A DNA stretch of 64,000 bases from Herpetosiphon giganteus (GCF_016907925.1 NZ_JAFBCZ010000007.1:1-64000), one strand, 5' to 3'. Counted from the first letter of the stretch, positions 28,340 through 37,105 are shown. The notes: generated by a model not told the origin, from the sequence alone. Program-made: numbers and translations.

Positions 28340-29806
28340 TTATCTCCGTGCCACCGCACCACGCAAGGTTTGGCCTGCTTGGGTCAAGACTTCGCGCTGG
28401 CCAAACCATAAAGTTCCACCGTAGGAGCCGATGCCAACCACGACCGCTGCCAAGAGTTGCAACCACGACGGCGTGTTTTGCAACGCCAGCAGGGTCAACA
28501 TCAAACAAATACTCATCACTGCGCCAGCAAGAAAGGCTGGCTGGAAGGCGCTCAAAATTCGCCGGATTGGCATGTTGAGCACTTTGGCGGCAACCACCAA
28601 GTTGAGCGTGCTGCCCAAAAATGCGACCAAGGCGTGGGTGATGCCGACCGCTTGCAACGATTTGAATTGAGCAGCGGCAAACCACAAGGCTGGCACCAAC
28701 ACCACCAAACGCACAATCGAAAGCTTGGTCAAAATGCTGGTGCGATTTTGGGCTTTATACACATCGCCAACATTGTAGCCCAGCGAAAGAAACAGGGTAT
28801 AAATTGCAATCGTGCGCATAATCGGCACGGTTTCAACCCACTTCACGCTCAGCAAGGTCAGCACAAACGGCTCAGCCGCGATCGCGATGCCCAACGAAAG
28901 TGGCACCGTAACCAAGGCAACATAGCGCGAAGCAATAAAAAAGCCCTGTTGCAAGCCCGCCGGATCGTCGCGCAAGCGGCTGTACAAGGGATACAACACA
29001 TTCGCCAAGGCAATACAAATTTGCATCACCATCAAATCGGGAAAGCGAAAACCGTTGGTATACACGCCCAGCTTTTCATCGCCAAGGTAGCGCCCAACCA
29101 GCAAATAATCGGTTTGGGCGAGCATCACCGCCAAGCCATTGACCGCCACAATATTGCTGCCAAAGCCTAACAGCGGCTTGATAACCGCGCGATCCAGTTT
29201 CAAGCTAGGTCGCCATGGATTAACCATCCAATAGGCAATTACGCCACATGCCGAGCCGCCCAACTGGCCCCAAACCAAGCTCCACGCGCCCATACCCGCC
29301 AAGGCACAACCAATCGAAATTGCGCCTTTGCTGCTGACTTGAATCAAGTCGGGGATAAAACGCTTTTTGAATTGCATGCGTTTGCGCAACAAGGCATCGT
29401 GAATATTGCGCAAGGCAAACAGCGGGAAGCTCAAGCCCAAAGCCCGAATAATCGGAATCACATCAGGATTATTTTGCAAAAAATAGGTGGCGACGATTGG
29501 TGCTGCCAGCCATGTCATGCTGAAAAGGGTCAGCGCAATGCCACAGCCAAGCCAAAACGCGGTGTTGGCGGCATCCTCATCAGCCTGATAAATCACCGCT
29601 GAGCCAATCCCCAGATCTTGCATCACCTCTAAAAAGGCGATGACGGTCAGACCCATGCCAACCAAGCCATACTCAGCTTTGGTGACAAAATAGGCCAGAA
29701 TCACCGTGGTGATAAAGATCAGAATTTTGCCGCCATAAGTGGCGGCATACGACCATAACGTATTGCGAGCAGCGCTCTGTACAATCGTCTCAGGCTGTTT
29801 CGCCAT
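28340..29806 (-). CDS. Oligosaccharide flippase, Wzx type (MOP superfamily)
   Basis: A 488-residue protein with about 12-14 hydrophobic segments and the family opening AARNTLWSYAATYGGKI, then YGLVGMGLTVIAFLEVMQDLG, as in PST/Wzx lipid-linked oligosaccharide exporters. The start MAKQPETIV at 29806 overlaps the 3' end of the polymerase gene by 17 bases. It would flip undecaprenyl-linked repeat units across the membrane for the Wzy polymerase encoded just upstream. Confidence 0.9.
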   Translation of the reverse strand: MAKQPETIVQSAARNTLWSYAATYGGKILIFITTVILAYFVTKAEYGLVGMGLTVIAFLEVMQDLGIGSAVIYQADEDAANTAFWLGCGIALTLFSMTWLAAPIVATYFLQNNPDVIPIIRALGLSFPLFALRNIHDALLRKRMQFKKRFIPDLIQVSSKGAISIGCALAGMGAWSLVWGQLGGSACGVIAYWMVNPWRPSLKLDRAVIKPLLGFGSNIVAVNGLAVMLAQTDYLLVGRYLGDEKLGVYTNGFRFPDLMVMQICIALANVLYPLYSRLRDDPAGLQQGFFIASRYVALVTVPLSLGIAIAAEPFVLTLLSVKWVETVPIMRTIAIYTLFLSLGYNVGDVYKAQNRTSILTKLSIVRLVVLVPALWFAAAQFKSLQAVGITHALVAFLGSTLNLVVAAKVLNMPIRRILSAFQPAFLAGAVMSICLMLTLLALQNTPSWLQLLAAVVVGIGSYGGTLWFGQREVLTQAGQTLRGAVARR

Positions 29807-31295
29807 TTGGTTGCGCCTCGCGATAGTCTTCGTAAGCTTTGTTGGCAACATTGGGAATTGCATAGGCGATGGCAATCAGAATCCAAAAGAAGCGTGGATA
29901 GGAGAGTTGCAGGAAAATCCCCGCAATCATATAGCCCACCAAGCCCGCCTGAAAGCCAAAAATCAAGCCATCAAAATCATCCATTTTGATTTCGCGGAAT
30001 TTCTTGCGCGCCTTGTTCATATCGCGGAACAGCACCCACATCATGGCCGCAAAGACCGAAAGCCCAAACAAGCCTTTTTCGGTCAGAATTTCGAGGTACA
30101 TATTGTGCGGCGCTTGGTCCCAGCGACTGTTATCCAGCCCCAGATCGCGGGCATATTCTTGGTAGTGATTGCCAAAATTGCCCACGCCCAAGCCAAAAAC
30201 CGGATTCGCCAAGAACATGCGAATACCTGCTTGTTGGGCGCTCGAACGCCCGCGAAACGAGGCTTCGTTGCGCACATCTTCTTGGGCTAAACCAGGAATC
30301 GCCTCGGGAATCGTTTCGAGCCGCGCAATATACGAGGCTGGCAAGGTCGGAATAATTACAATGGCCAAGGCCACAATAATAATTACTGACATCAGCTTTG
30401 GTGGCCGTCGAATAAACATCAGCAAGCTGGCAAACGCCAGCGAGAGAAACGCACCGCGACTGAACGAGAAGAAAATCGAGGCCATACAGACGCTCAATTG
30501 CCAAATTGCAAACCAGCGCAATTTCTTATTTTTCTCATTCCACAAGCGATCCATGCCCAGCGGAATCAGCGTGAGCAGCACTTGCGAATAGAAGTTGGGG
30601 TCACCGATTGGCCCTGCAATTCGGTAATCATCCTCAACGCCGGAGACGATTTGCATTTTGCCAGCTTTGGCAAAGCCCAAATAATCGTTATCGAAGGTGC
30701 CAGTTAATTGCTGCCACGTGGTGATCGAAGCCATGAAAATGCCCGCAAACAAGAGTGCCCACATCGAACGATGCAGCATCTTGGGCGAACGCATCATCAT
30801 CACCACCACCACCACGATAATTGCATCTTTGAAGTAGCTCACCACGCCGTTTTTGACCCGCAGCACATCATCTGCATACAGAAACGTGGCCACCCCAACC
30901 ATGCCATAGATGAAAATCCAGACCGCTGGTTTGAGCCATGGTTCGGGCTTTTGGTTGTAGAGCATCCAGCGCATGAAAATAATTAAAAAGAGCAGCGCTA
31001 AAAATGGTTGGGCAGTCGAAGGAGCACCATTGCGCACCATCACATCGGAAAAACGGGTGTAGCTCATAAAAACCAGCGCCAACAAGCCCCATTCGCTGTT
31101 GCGCATCGTGACCATTGCGGCGGCGGCTCCGCCAAACAGCAGCACCAATTTCAACGGGTTATCGAAAACTGCCAAGGCGGCAGCAACCCCAGCTCCACCA
31201 GCGATCGCCAAACATGCAAAGATGACATTCATCCATTTGCTGTTAAAAAAATCTGGTTGGCTGCTTGGCTCTTCTTGTGGTGTGTTGACCAGCAT
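29790..31295 (-). CDS. O-antigen ligase/polymerase family membrane protein (Wzy-like)
   Basis: A 501-residue protein with ten or more membrane spans. The large outer loop contains RGRSSAQQAGIRMFLANPVFGLGVGNF and later DQAPHNMYLEILTEKGLFGL, the diagnostic H-N-x-x-x-E pattern of the WaaL/Wzy (PF04932) family. GAGG precedes the ATG at 31295. Together with Wzx and Wzz-like genes on either side it forms a Wzx/Wzy-dependent export route. Confidence 0.92.
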   Translation of the reverse strand: MLVNTPQEEPSSQPDFFNSKWMNVIFACLAIAGGAGVAAALAVFDNPLKLVLLFGGAAAAMVTMRNSEWGLLALVFMSYTRFSDVMVRNGAPSTAQPFLALLFLIIFMRWMLYNQKPEPWLKPAVWIFIYGMVGVATFLYADDVLRVKNGVVSYFKDAIIVVVVVMMMRSPKMLHRSMWALLFAGIFMASITTWQQLTGTFDNDYLGFAKAGKMQIVSGVEDDYRIAGPIGDPNFYSQVLLTLIPLGMDRLWNEKNKKLRWFAIWQLSVCMASIFFSFSRGAFLSLAFASLLMFIRRPPKLMSVIIIVALAIVIIPTLPASYIARLETIPEAIPGLAQEDVRNEASFRGRSSAQQAGIRMFLANPVFGLGVGNFGNHYQEYARDLGLDNSRWDQAPHNMYLEILTEKGLFGLSVFAAMMWVLFRDMNKARKKFREIKMDDFDGLIFGFQAGLVGYMIAGIFLQLSYPRFFWILIAIAYAIPNVANKAYEDYREAQPNGETA

Positions 31296-31348
31296 AATGA
31301 CCTCGTTGCTGCACGGCATGCAATTCACGCCGTGCAGGTTGGTTTAAG

Positions 31349-32452
31349 TTAGGCCGGTTGTTCGACGGCAGAGAAGAGCACATTCTTTTCGCCGCTGCGA
31401 TAGGAGCGGGTCAAGGCGGCTTCGGCTTCTTCGACTAATTGCCCATAGGCCATGTTGTTGCGGCGGGTTGCGCCCCCAGCGTAGGGCGTGAGTTTCACCA
31501 CTACATCGTCAATCCCGGTTTCGACTGGCTGATCAAGCGCATTCAGAATCCGATCAAGTGTGCGCGTGGCGGCAATTTCCGGCGTTTCAGGCAGCAAAAT
31601 CGAGAAGGTCGTGTTATCCCAACGCCCAATAATATCGTTGCCACGTAATTCGTTGCGCAAGACGTTTTTGGCATGGCGCAGGACGCGCTGCACCACAGGC
31701 GCAGGCATACTATCAATCACATCTTGCATGCCATCGAGATAGACCAAGCCCAACGAGGCAATGGAGCTACGACCCAGCGCATCTTTGGCTTGTTGGTCGA
31801 AGTGACGACGCGTGAAGGCCGTCGAAATCGCATCGATTGTGCTGCGGCGGCGTAAGGCTTCCAACGGTGTTTTCAATTGGGCTTGGACAATCGCGATAAT
31901 TGCTCCAACGACTGCACCCAAAATCAAAGCTAAGGTCGTGTCGCGCACTGGCTTGGGGCTTTGCGGCACCGATGAGGGCAAAGCTGGGTCAAGCACAGTT
32001 AGGCTGTAGCTGGGGTATTTTTGATCAACGAAATCGATCGTGCGTTGCGCCAAACTATTGGCCAACAATGCGGTGGTATTCGCATCAGGCCCATCAACAT
32101 AGACTTCCAAGACATTAGCCTCGGGAACCGTGACCGCATTGTTTTTATAGCGCACGACTTCGCTTGGGGGCAAATTCAGGCCGCCGCCAGTTTCCTTGAA
32201 TGGGCTACCACTATTCAGAATTTCGGCAATCGTGTTGACGATTGTGCGGTTTTGCAAGGTGGTAACGCTATATAATTCTTGGCCGCTATCAACGCGGGCC
32301 AAGTTTGGGCTGAGCAATAGCCGCGTGCGCGTGCGATACTCAGGCTCAGTTACATAAGAGCGGGCAAGCGCCAAGGTTGCCCCTGTTAGTGCTGCCAGAG
32401 CGATCAGCCACCAGCCGCGCCCTAACATTCGGAGATAATGACGAAATTCCAT
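31349..32452 (-). CDS. Wzz-like chain-length protein fused to a degenerate GGDEF domain
   Basis: A 367-residue protein; AAGGAAC precedes the ATG at 32452. Residues 1-195 are a Wzz-type domain: a first membrane segment (WWLIALAALTGATLALA), a short outer part (TRTRLLLSPNLARVD) and a second membrane segment (TLALILGAVVGAIIAIV) after the proline-rich SSVPQSPKPV. Residues 205-360 look like a diguanylate cyclase fold (DAISTAFTRRHFDQ; LRGNDIIGRWDNTTFSILLPET), but the GGDEF loop reads GRWDNTTF, so catalysis is unlikely. The fusion suggests that a nucleotide-sensing or structural GGDEF relic regulates chain length. No BY-kinase domain is seen. Confidence 0.72.
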   Translation of the reverse strand: MEFRHYLRMLGRGWWLIALAALTGATLALARSYVTEPEYRTRTRLLLSPNLARVDSGQELYSVTTLQNRTIVNTIAEILNSGSPFKETGGGLNLPPSEVVRYKNNAVTVPEANVLEVYVDGPDANTTALLANSLAQRTIDFVDQKYPSYSLTVLDPALPSSVPQSPKPVRDTTLALILGAVVGAIIAIVQAQLKTPLEALRRRSTIDAISTAFTRRHFDQQAKDALGRSSIASLGLVYLDGMQDVIDSMPAPVVQRVLRHAKNVLRNELRGNDIIGRWDNTTFSILLPETPEIAATRTLDRILNALDQPVETGIDDVVVKLTPYAGGATRRNNMAYGQLVEEAEAALTRSYRSGEKNVLFSAVEQPA

Positions 32453-32487
32453 AGCAACAGTTCCTTTGTTGCAGCGCCGACTGCTGG

Positions 32488-33621
32488 CTAGGCCATGCGC
32501 TGCGTTGGTTGAATAGTTGAAAGAATAGCAGCCCGAATGCGATCGCCAACGCGATCCCAAGTAAATTCACGATGCGCGAGTTGGTAGCCAGCTTCACCAA
32601 ATTCGCGACAGCGTTCTGGGTGATCCAATAAATCACTTAAATAATTGGTCAAGCTATCAACATCGCCAGGTTCAATCAGATAGCCAGTTTGGCCGTGCAA
32701 TACGCGGTCGGGCAGGCCGCCACTATTGGCCGAAATAATCGGTAATTTATACATTGCCGCTTCAGTAAAGGCAATTCCGGCTGGCTCGATTCTGCTGGGC
32801 ATGCAAAAAATCGTCGCCTCACGGAAGTGTTGCACAACCTCTTCACGCGGCACGCGCCCAATAATCCGGCAATTGGGCAAATCAAGCTCTGGCGTGCATC
32901 CCACGATGGTTAATGTTGCGTCGGGATGCTGGGCTTGGATGCGCTTGAAGGCTTCGGCTACTTCCGGCCCGCCTTTGCGCTCCCATTCTACTCCAACAAA
33001 TAAGATTCGTTTGGCGGCGTAATCTTTATCGGTTGGTGGGTCTATTTTAACATTAATACCTGTATAGACACACTCGGCTTTTTCAGCAGGATAGTTGTAA
33101 TCTTCAATGGCTGAATTGCGGGCAAAATTGCTGGCAAAAAAGATTTTGCTGGCATTGCGATAAATCTCCGGCTCAATCGCCGCGCGCCATTCTGCCGAGT
33201 ATTGAATTTTGCTTGGGTCAAACAGTTTGTAGCGCCAGTTGGCGCGCAAGGTGTGGTCGGTGTAGATAAAATGCGGCAAGCCTGCCACACTTGCATCAAA
33301 AAAGGTTTGGGTCTGAAAAGCAAAGGCATAATCACGCGGATTGAAACGCTGTTGCACCAGCTTTTTAATTCGCGTGCCAATCCAGCGTGTGACAAATAAA
33401 TGCGGGTTGGGCTGCTTCTTGCCAGCCAAAATCTCGCGGCCATATTCTTTGTAAACGGCGGCCATCGCCAACAGATACAAATGTGGATTATGTTTAAGCC
33501 AATCTTTAAAATCGAAAACCTCAAGCGTATATTCAGGAAACACCCGATTGAATTGAGCGATCAGATTGGGATTAATAAACGAAAAATCGCGAATTTTGAG
33601 AAAAGCAATCTTTTGGGGCAT
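32488..33621 (-). CDS. Glycosyltransferase family 4
   Basis: A 377-residue GT4 enzyme. LFVGVEWERKGGPEVAEAF marks the start of the C-terminal Rossmann lobe and PAGIAFTEAAMYKLP the E-x7-E donor motif. The N-terminal half is less typical (KIRDFSFINPNLIAQFNRV). The ending codons lie 35 bases before the Wzz-like gene. Acceptor and donor sugars are unknown. Confidence 0.9.
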   Translation of the reverse strand: MPQKIAFLKIRDFSFINPNLIAQFNRVFPEYTLEVFDFKDWLKHNPHLYLLAMAAVYKEYGREILAGKKQPNPHLFVTRWIGTRIKKLVQQRFNPRDYAFAFQTQTFFDASVAGLPHFIYTDHTLRANWRYKLFDPSKIQYSAEWRAAIEPEIYRNASKIFFASNFARNSAIEDYNYPAEKAECVYTGINVKIDPPTDKDYAAKRILFVGVEWERKGGPEVAEAFKRIQAQHPDATLTIVGCTPELDLPNCRIIGRVPREEVVQHFREATIFCMPSRIEPAGIAFTEAAMYKLPIISANSGGLPDRVLHGQTGYLIEPGDVDSLTNYLSDLLDHPERCREFGEAGYQLAHREFTWDRVGDRIRAAILSTIQPTQRMA

Positions 33622-33638
33622 TCCTGCTGCTCCTACGC

Positions 33639-34886
33639 TTAGGCATTGCGTTGAATTGGTCGTTGCAAAGCGGGATTCACGGCGAGTAAGGTTTCGGAAA
33701 GTTTCTCGACACAGGTTACCAAATTGAAATCGCTTTGCACCAGTTCGCGGCCACGTGCTGCATAGCGGGCTGCTTCTTCTGGGTTATCGCGCACGTAGAG
33801 CAGTTGGTCGGCCAAGGCAGCGGCGTTGGCAGGTGGCACGAGGTAGCCAGTTTCGTCGGGGCGCACTAGCTCGGGAATGCCCGACATGCGCGAGGCCACA
33901 ACTGGTAATTCGCAGGCCAAGGCTTCCATCAACGATACCGGAACACCTTCCATCTTGCCCGCTGGGGTGATGATGCTTGCTTGCACATAGCAATCAGCAG
34001 TGGCTAACAGCTCGCGGACTGCGGTTTCTGGCTGTGGGCCAAGCAATTCGACCTTGCCGGTTAATTGTTTTTCGGCGATCAATTGCTCAAGCATTGCTTT
34101 ATCTTCGCCACCGCCAATAATCCGGCAGCGGAAGTTTACGCCACGGTCGCGCAAGAAGCTGCATGCCTGAATCAAGAAGGGATGGCCTTTGTAATCTTGT
34201 AGGCTGCCTGTGGTCAAAATTTCGAAGCGTTCGCCAGCGGGCTTGGGTTGGGGTTGATAGCGCTCTGGGCGAATGCCACAATGCACAATATGAATTCGAT
34301 TGCGCACCCATTCGCCTAGTTTTTCAACCAAAAATTCGCGGTGGAACTCAGCGATGGCAATAATTGCGCTGGCTCCGCGCGCTTTGGTTGGCAGCATCGC
34401 TCGATTCACAAAAATATCGTGGCCATGCACCGTGAACGAATAGGGAATGCCAGTTAGGCGATTGATAATCCAGGCCGCAAAGGCTGGATAGGTGGCATAA
34501 TGGCAATGAATATGGGCAATCTTTTGCGCTTGCATATGCTTGCCGAGCGTGATCGCTTTGGGAATTAATGCCAATTTGCGGACTAATTCGCCTGGGCTGC
34601 TGGCACTTTCGGCCACTGTTTTGGCCACGATGCCGCCAGTTTTGAGCGGTTGTTTGGCCAAGCGTTGGGCCAAGCTTAGCGCAACATGCGGCGAGATAAA
34701 CGGCTGCGCCTGCGCCTGCGGAATCCAGCGCTTGGCTTCATCGTGGACAACTGCCTGTTGTTGCAACATCAACGGAAACAGCTTCACATCCCAGCCCAAG
34801 CGCTCCATTTCGAGCATTTCACGCAGAATAAACGTTTCCGACAAATGTGGGAAACGTGACATCATGTAAGCAATTGGTTGTGGCAC
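33639..34886 (-). CDS. Glycosyltransferase family 4, WcaL/colanic-acid type
   Basis: A 415-residue GT4 enzyme. The opening MPQPIAYMMSRFPHLSETFI is typical of WcaL-like transferases. The donor motif is EGVPVSLMEALACELP. A GTG start at 34886 overlaps the TAG of the sugar transferase gene by one base, which I prefer to an in-frame upstream ATG that would overlap that gene by 66 bases. The ribosome site is weak, consistent with coupled reinitiation. Confidence 0.9.
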   Translation of the reverse strand: MPQPIAYMMSRFPHLSETFILREMLEMERLGWDVKLFPLMLQQQAVVHDEAKRWIPQAQAQPFISPHVALSLAQRLAKQPLKTGGIVAKTVAESASSPGELVRKLALIPKAITLGKHMQAQKIAHIHCHYATYPAFAAWIINRLTGIPYSFTVHGHDIFVNRAMLPTKARGASAIIAIAEFHREFLVEKLGEWVRNRIHIVHCGIRPERYQPQPKPAGERFEILTTGSLQDYKGHPFLIQACSFLRDRGVNFRCRIIGGGEDKAMLEQLIAEKQLTGKVELLGPQPETAVRELLATADCYVQASIITPAGKMEGVPVSLMEALACELPVVASRMSGIPELVRPDETGYLVPPANAAALADQLLYVRDNPEEAARYAARGRELVQSDFNLVTCVEKLSETLLAVNPALQRPIQRNA

Positions 34887-35572
34887 TAATGCGCACCCCG
34901 CTGTTTCAACACGGCTGGGATGGTGCGGAACAGAATCTGAATATCGATCCACAAGCAGCGGCGTTCGATATAGGCAATATCCAAAAGCAAGCGATCATGG
35001 AATTCGGTGCTAGCGCGACCGAACAATTGCCAAAGCCCAGTCAAACCTGGTTGTACATCGAGGCGTTCGGTTTGCCACAAATCGTAGGTGTGTGCGCCAA
35101 ACGAGGTTGGGCGTGGGCCGACGAGGCTCATCTCGCCTTTGATCACATTCAGCAACTGAGGCAATTCATCGAGGCTGGTTTTGCGCAAAAACTTACCAAC
35201 CTTGGTGATGCGTGGATCGTTGCTAATTTTGAAATCGGGCCATTGCAGCTCGTTGAGGTGCATCAACTGCTTTTTCATTTCCTCGGCGTTGGGCACCATC
35301 GTGCGAAATTTATACATACGGAAAGTGCGCCCGCCCTTGCCAGTGCGTTTTTGAGTAAACATGATCGGCCCGTTGGGCGAATCGATTTTAATCAAAATGG
35401 CACATAAGAGGAAAAATGGCAGCAAAAATGGCATGGCCAGCAATAAAATCAACAAATCCATCGCTCGTTTATTAATCAAATAGATCTTGCGAGCCATTGG
35501 TGAGCGATTGGGTTGAACTTGAAACAGCCAGGCATAGGCTGGATTTTCACGATAATTGAGTGAAGAAGCCAT
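34886..35572 (-). CDS. Priming sugar-1-phosphate transferase (WcaJ/RfbP/PssA family)
   Basis: A 228-residue monotopic enzyme that starts repeat-unit synthesis by moving a sugar-1-phosphate to undecaprenyl phosphate. A membrane-embedded hairpin (DLLILLLAMPFLLPFFLLCA) is followed by the conserved MYKFRTM, SLDELPQLLNVIKGEMSLVGPRP and QPGLTGLWQ blocks. It lacks the five-helix N-terminal region of WbaP-type proteins, so it is the short class. AAGGAA precedes the ATG at 35572. Confidence 0.95.
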   Translation of the reverse strand: MASSLNYRENPAYAWLFQVQPNRSPMARKIYLINKRAMDLLILLLAMPFLLPFFLLCAILIKIDSPNGPIMFTQKRTGKGGRTFRMYKFRTMVPNAEEMKKQLMHLNELQWPDFKISNDPRITKVGKFLRKTSLDELPQLLNVIKGEMSLVGPRPTSFGAHTYDLWQTERLDVQPGLTGLWQLFGRASTEFHDRLLLDIAYIERRCLWIDIQILFRTIPAVLKQRGAH

Positions 35573-35606
35573 GACGGTTCCTTTCTGCACGATGCATTGG
35601 TGGCCT

Positions 35607-36482
35607 TTAAACTTCAGTCTGAATGGTCGAGCGTGTGTCTTGTGGTTTAACCGCTTTGAGTTGGCGCAATGCCCGTGTATCGGCCTCGCGAATCAACTCA
35701 TCAAATGTTAGGGCATCGTCGGGAAATGATGCAATTCCACACAACACATCTACACCCAGCCTCTCGGACGCAGCAGCCTTGATGCGTTCCGCGAAAGAAA
35801 CAGAATTGGCGGCATTGGTTTCGGGACTCATCACGATAAATTGGTTTGAGCTTGGTTGCTCAAAAATCATGTCGGTACGGCGCATCACATCAGCAACAAC
35901 CCGGGTTAAGCTGGTAACAACATAGCGGGTCATCATTGATTTTTGCACTTCTTCGACGCTGCGATGAATCGCCAAATTGACTGATTGGGGATCGGGCTTG
36001 ATCACCAAGACACTCATTGGGCGACGGTGACGGCGACTGCGCACCATCTCGGTTTGAATTTCGTCGTTCGAGTCGTTGAGTGGCCGAATTTGGCGATTGA
36101 CTTGGGGCAAGGTGATGTTGATCACTGCCTGTTCGAAATCGTAGAGATCAATCGCGACTTGGTGTGCAAAGCGCACCCCGACCAACAAAAAGACCAGTTC
36201 GGTGAGTGATAAATAAATATCGACCCCAACAAACGAAACACTATTAAAAAATGCCAAGCGAATAATTGCGTAGATCGCACCCCAATAGGTCATGGCTACC
36301 AAAAGCCGCCGTTGGCGAAAATAGGGCAGCATCAGCGTGATAATGATGGATGCTAACCCGAGAACATACACAAATGAACGTAGGTCAATAACATTCTCGC
36401 CCTGGAAGTCCAGCCGCTCGATGTTAAAAAACGCAGCAAGATAGAGAACGAGCGCAATAATTGATCGACGCAGGTACTTCAT
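35607..36482 (-). CDS. Membrane protein with degenerate GGDEF-like domain
   Basis: A 291-residue protein with four N-terminal membrane segments (for example SIIALVLYLAAFFNI and IITLMLPYF) and a cytoplasmic half of about 160 residues. That half has VADVMRRTDMIFEQPSSNQFIVMSPET, which aligns in order with the RYGGDEFAVLLPET segment of GGDEF domains, but the motif itself is lost. The ending DALTFDELIREADTRALRQLK fits the final helix of the domain. It is the first gene of the polysaccharide operon; a regulatory role there is inferred. Confidence 0.6.
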   Translation of the reverse strand: MKYLRRSIIALVLYLAAFFNIERLDFQGENVIDLRSFVYVLGLASIIITLMLPYFRQRRLLVAMTYWGAIYAIIRLAFFNSVSFVGVDIYLSLTELVFLLVGVRFAHQVAIDLYDFEQAVINITLPQVNRQIRPLNDSNDEIQTEMVRSRRHRRPMSVLVIKPDPQSVNLAIHRSVEEVQKSMMTRYVVTSLTRVVADVMRRTDMIFEQPSSNQFIVMSPETNAANSVSFAERIKAAASERLGVDVLCGIASFPDDALTFDELIREADTRALRQLKAVKPQDTRSTIQTEV

Positions 36483-36652
36483 GGTGGCTTACTTTCTGGC
36501 TATATGTGCCACACTACACCAAAAAACAACACGTTGCCAAGCTGCCGCCGCTTTGGATTGCAACCGAGAACAGCTCCCAAATTGCCTGCTTAGCGCTACT
36601 TACAATAGTACGGTGTCTTTGGCTGTGTGCCAACAGAATATTCTAAAGCGTG

Positions 36653-36693
36653 GGTACTAAATTTTTAATAGTACCTTAGCTTAACCATATCAA
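36653..36693 (-). promoter_or_regulatory. Candidate exopolysaccharide-operon promoter with overlapping palindrome
   Basis: On the minus strand TTGATA (36,693-36,688) and TATTAA (36,670-36,665) are spaced by 17 bases. The palindrome GGTACT-N11-AGTACC (36,653-36,675) overlaps the -10 and the start point, the usual place for a repressor. The leader to the first gene would be about 175 bases. Confidence 0.5.
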
Positions 36694-36789
36694 GAGAAAG
36701 GACTACCTACCAATGGTCGTCTTCTACTTTGGCCTCTGTCACTAAAAGTGTCAAGGGTGACTTTTGTCCTAAAAAAATTTTAAGTATCC

Positions 36790-36822
36790 AATAAAAAAGC
36801 GATGCACTTGTTCTGGCATCGC
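36790..36822 (-). terminator. Rho-independent terminator of the candidate small RNA
   Basis: GCGATGC pairs with GCATCGC around a ten-base loop and is followed by TTTTTTATT on the minus strand. Confidence 0.8.
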
Positions 36823-36880
36823 TGCATTCTGACACATCGCTATCTTCTAGGACACCACGGTCTGTAGTTGTTCTGGCAAT
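36790..36880 (-). ncRNA. Candidate small RNA or attenuator upstream of the polysaccharide operon
   Basis: A promoter-like pair on the minus strand (TTGATC at 36,912-36,907 and TATACT at 36,890-36,885, 16-base spacing) precedes about 90 bases that end in a terminator hairpin at 36,799-36,822 with a T-run. The RNA contains three related units: GCGATTGCCAGAACAACT, AGCGATGTGTCAGAATGC and AGCGATGCCAGAACAAGT, the last forming the terminator stem. No ribosome site or protein is supported. The repetition would allow exchange between alternative stems. No known family was recognised. Confidence 0.45.
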
Positions 36881-36918
36881 CGCAAGTATACCATGGCAGG
36901 TCAAAAGATCAACATTTT

Positions 36919-36947
36919 TTGACTTTAAGCCGCTTGTAGACTATAAT
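36919..36947 (+). promoter_or_regulatory. Promoter of the SRP RNA gene
   Basis: TTGACT at 36,919-36,924 and a perfect TATAAT at 36,942-36,947 are separated by 17 bases. The start is expected near 36,954. The -35 lies only six bases from the -35 of the divergent small-RNA promoter. Confidence 0.85.
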
Positions 36948-36951
36948 GGCG

Positions 36952-37062
36952 AACGGGTCGGGTCCTGTGCGGCATATGTTTGCCAACTCCGCCAGGATTG
37001 AAAGATAGCAACGGTACGCTTGCCTCTATGGGTGTCACAGCAAGCCTGGCCCACTCGCTCTT
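36952..37062 (+). ncRNA. ffs: Signal recognition particle RNA, small bacterial type
   Basis: The central SRP hairpin is recognisable: CGCCAGGATTGAAAGATAGCAACGG matches the family layout CAGG-stem-GNAA-stem-AGCA, here with a GAAA tetraloop closed by AUU/GAU. GGGTCCTGTGCGG lies 5' and GGGTGTCACAGCAAGCCTGGCCC lies 3', and the ends pair (GCGAACGGGTC with GGCCCACTCGC). This RNA binds Ffh and targets membrane proteins for co-translational insertion. Exact ends are estimated from the promoter and the following CTCTTTTT run. Confidence 0.85.
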
Positions 37063-37066
37063 TTTG

Positions 37067-37105
37067 CAACAGCCGTCATACAGTTGTATGGCGGCTGTTG
37101 TTTTT
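37067..37105 (+). terminator. Rho-independent terminator after the SRP RNA
   Basis: CAACAGCCGTCATA pairs with TATGGCGGCTGTTG and is followed by TTTTT. It also separates the SRP RNA from the convergent kinase gene. Confidence 0.9.

Noticed and set aside
36707-36904. Minus-strand open frame of 65 residues upstream of the polysaccharide operon
   Set aside because: It runs through a promoter-like region and a strong terminator; a non-coding RNA explains the sequence better.
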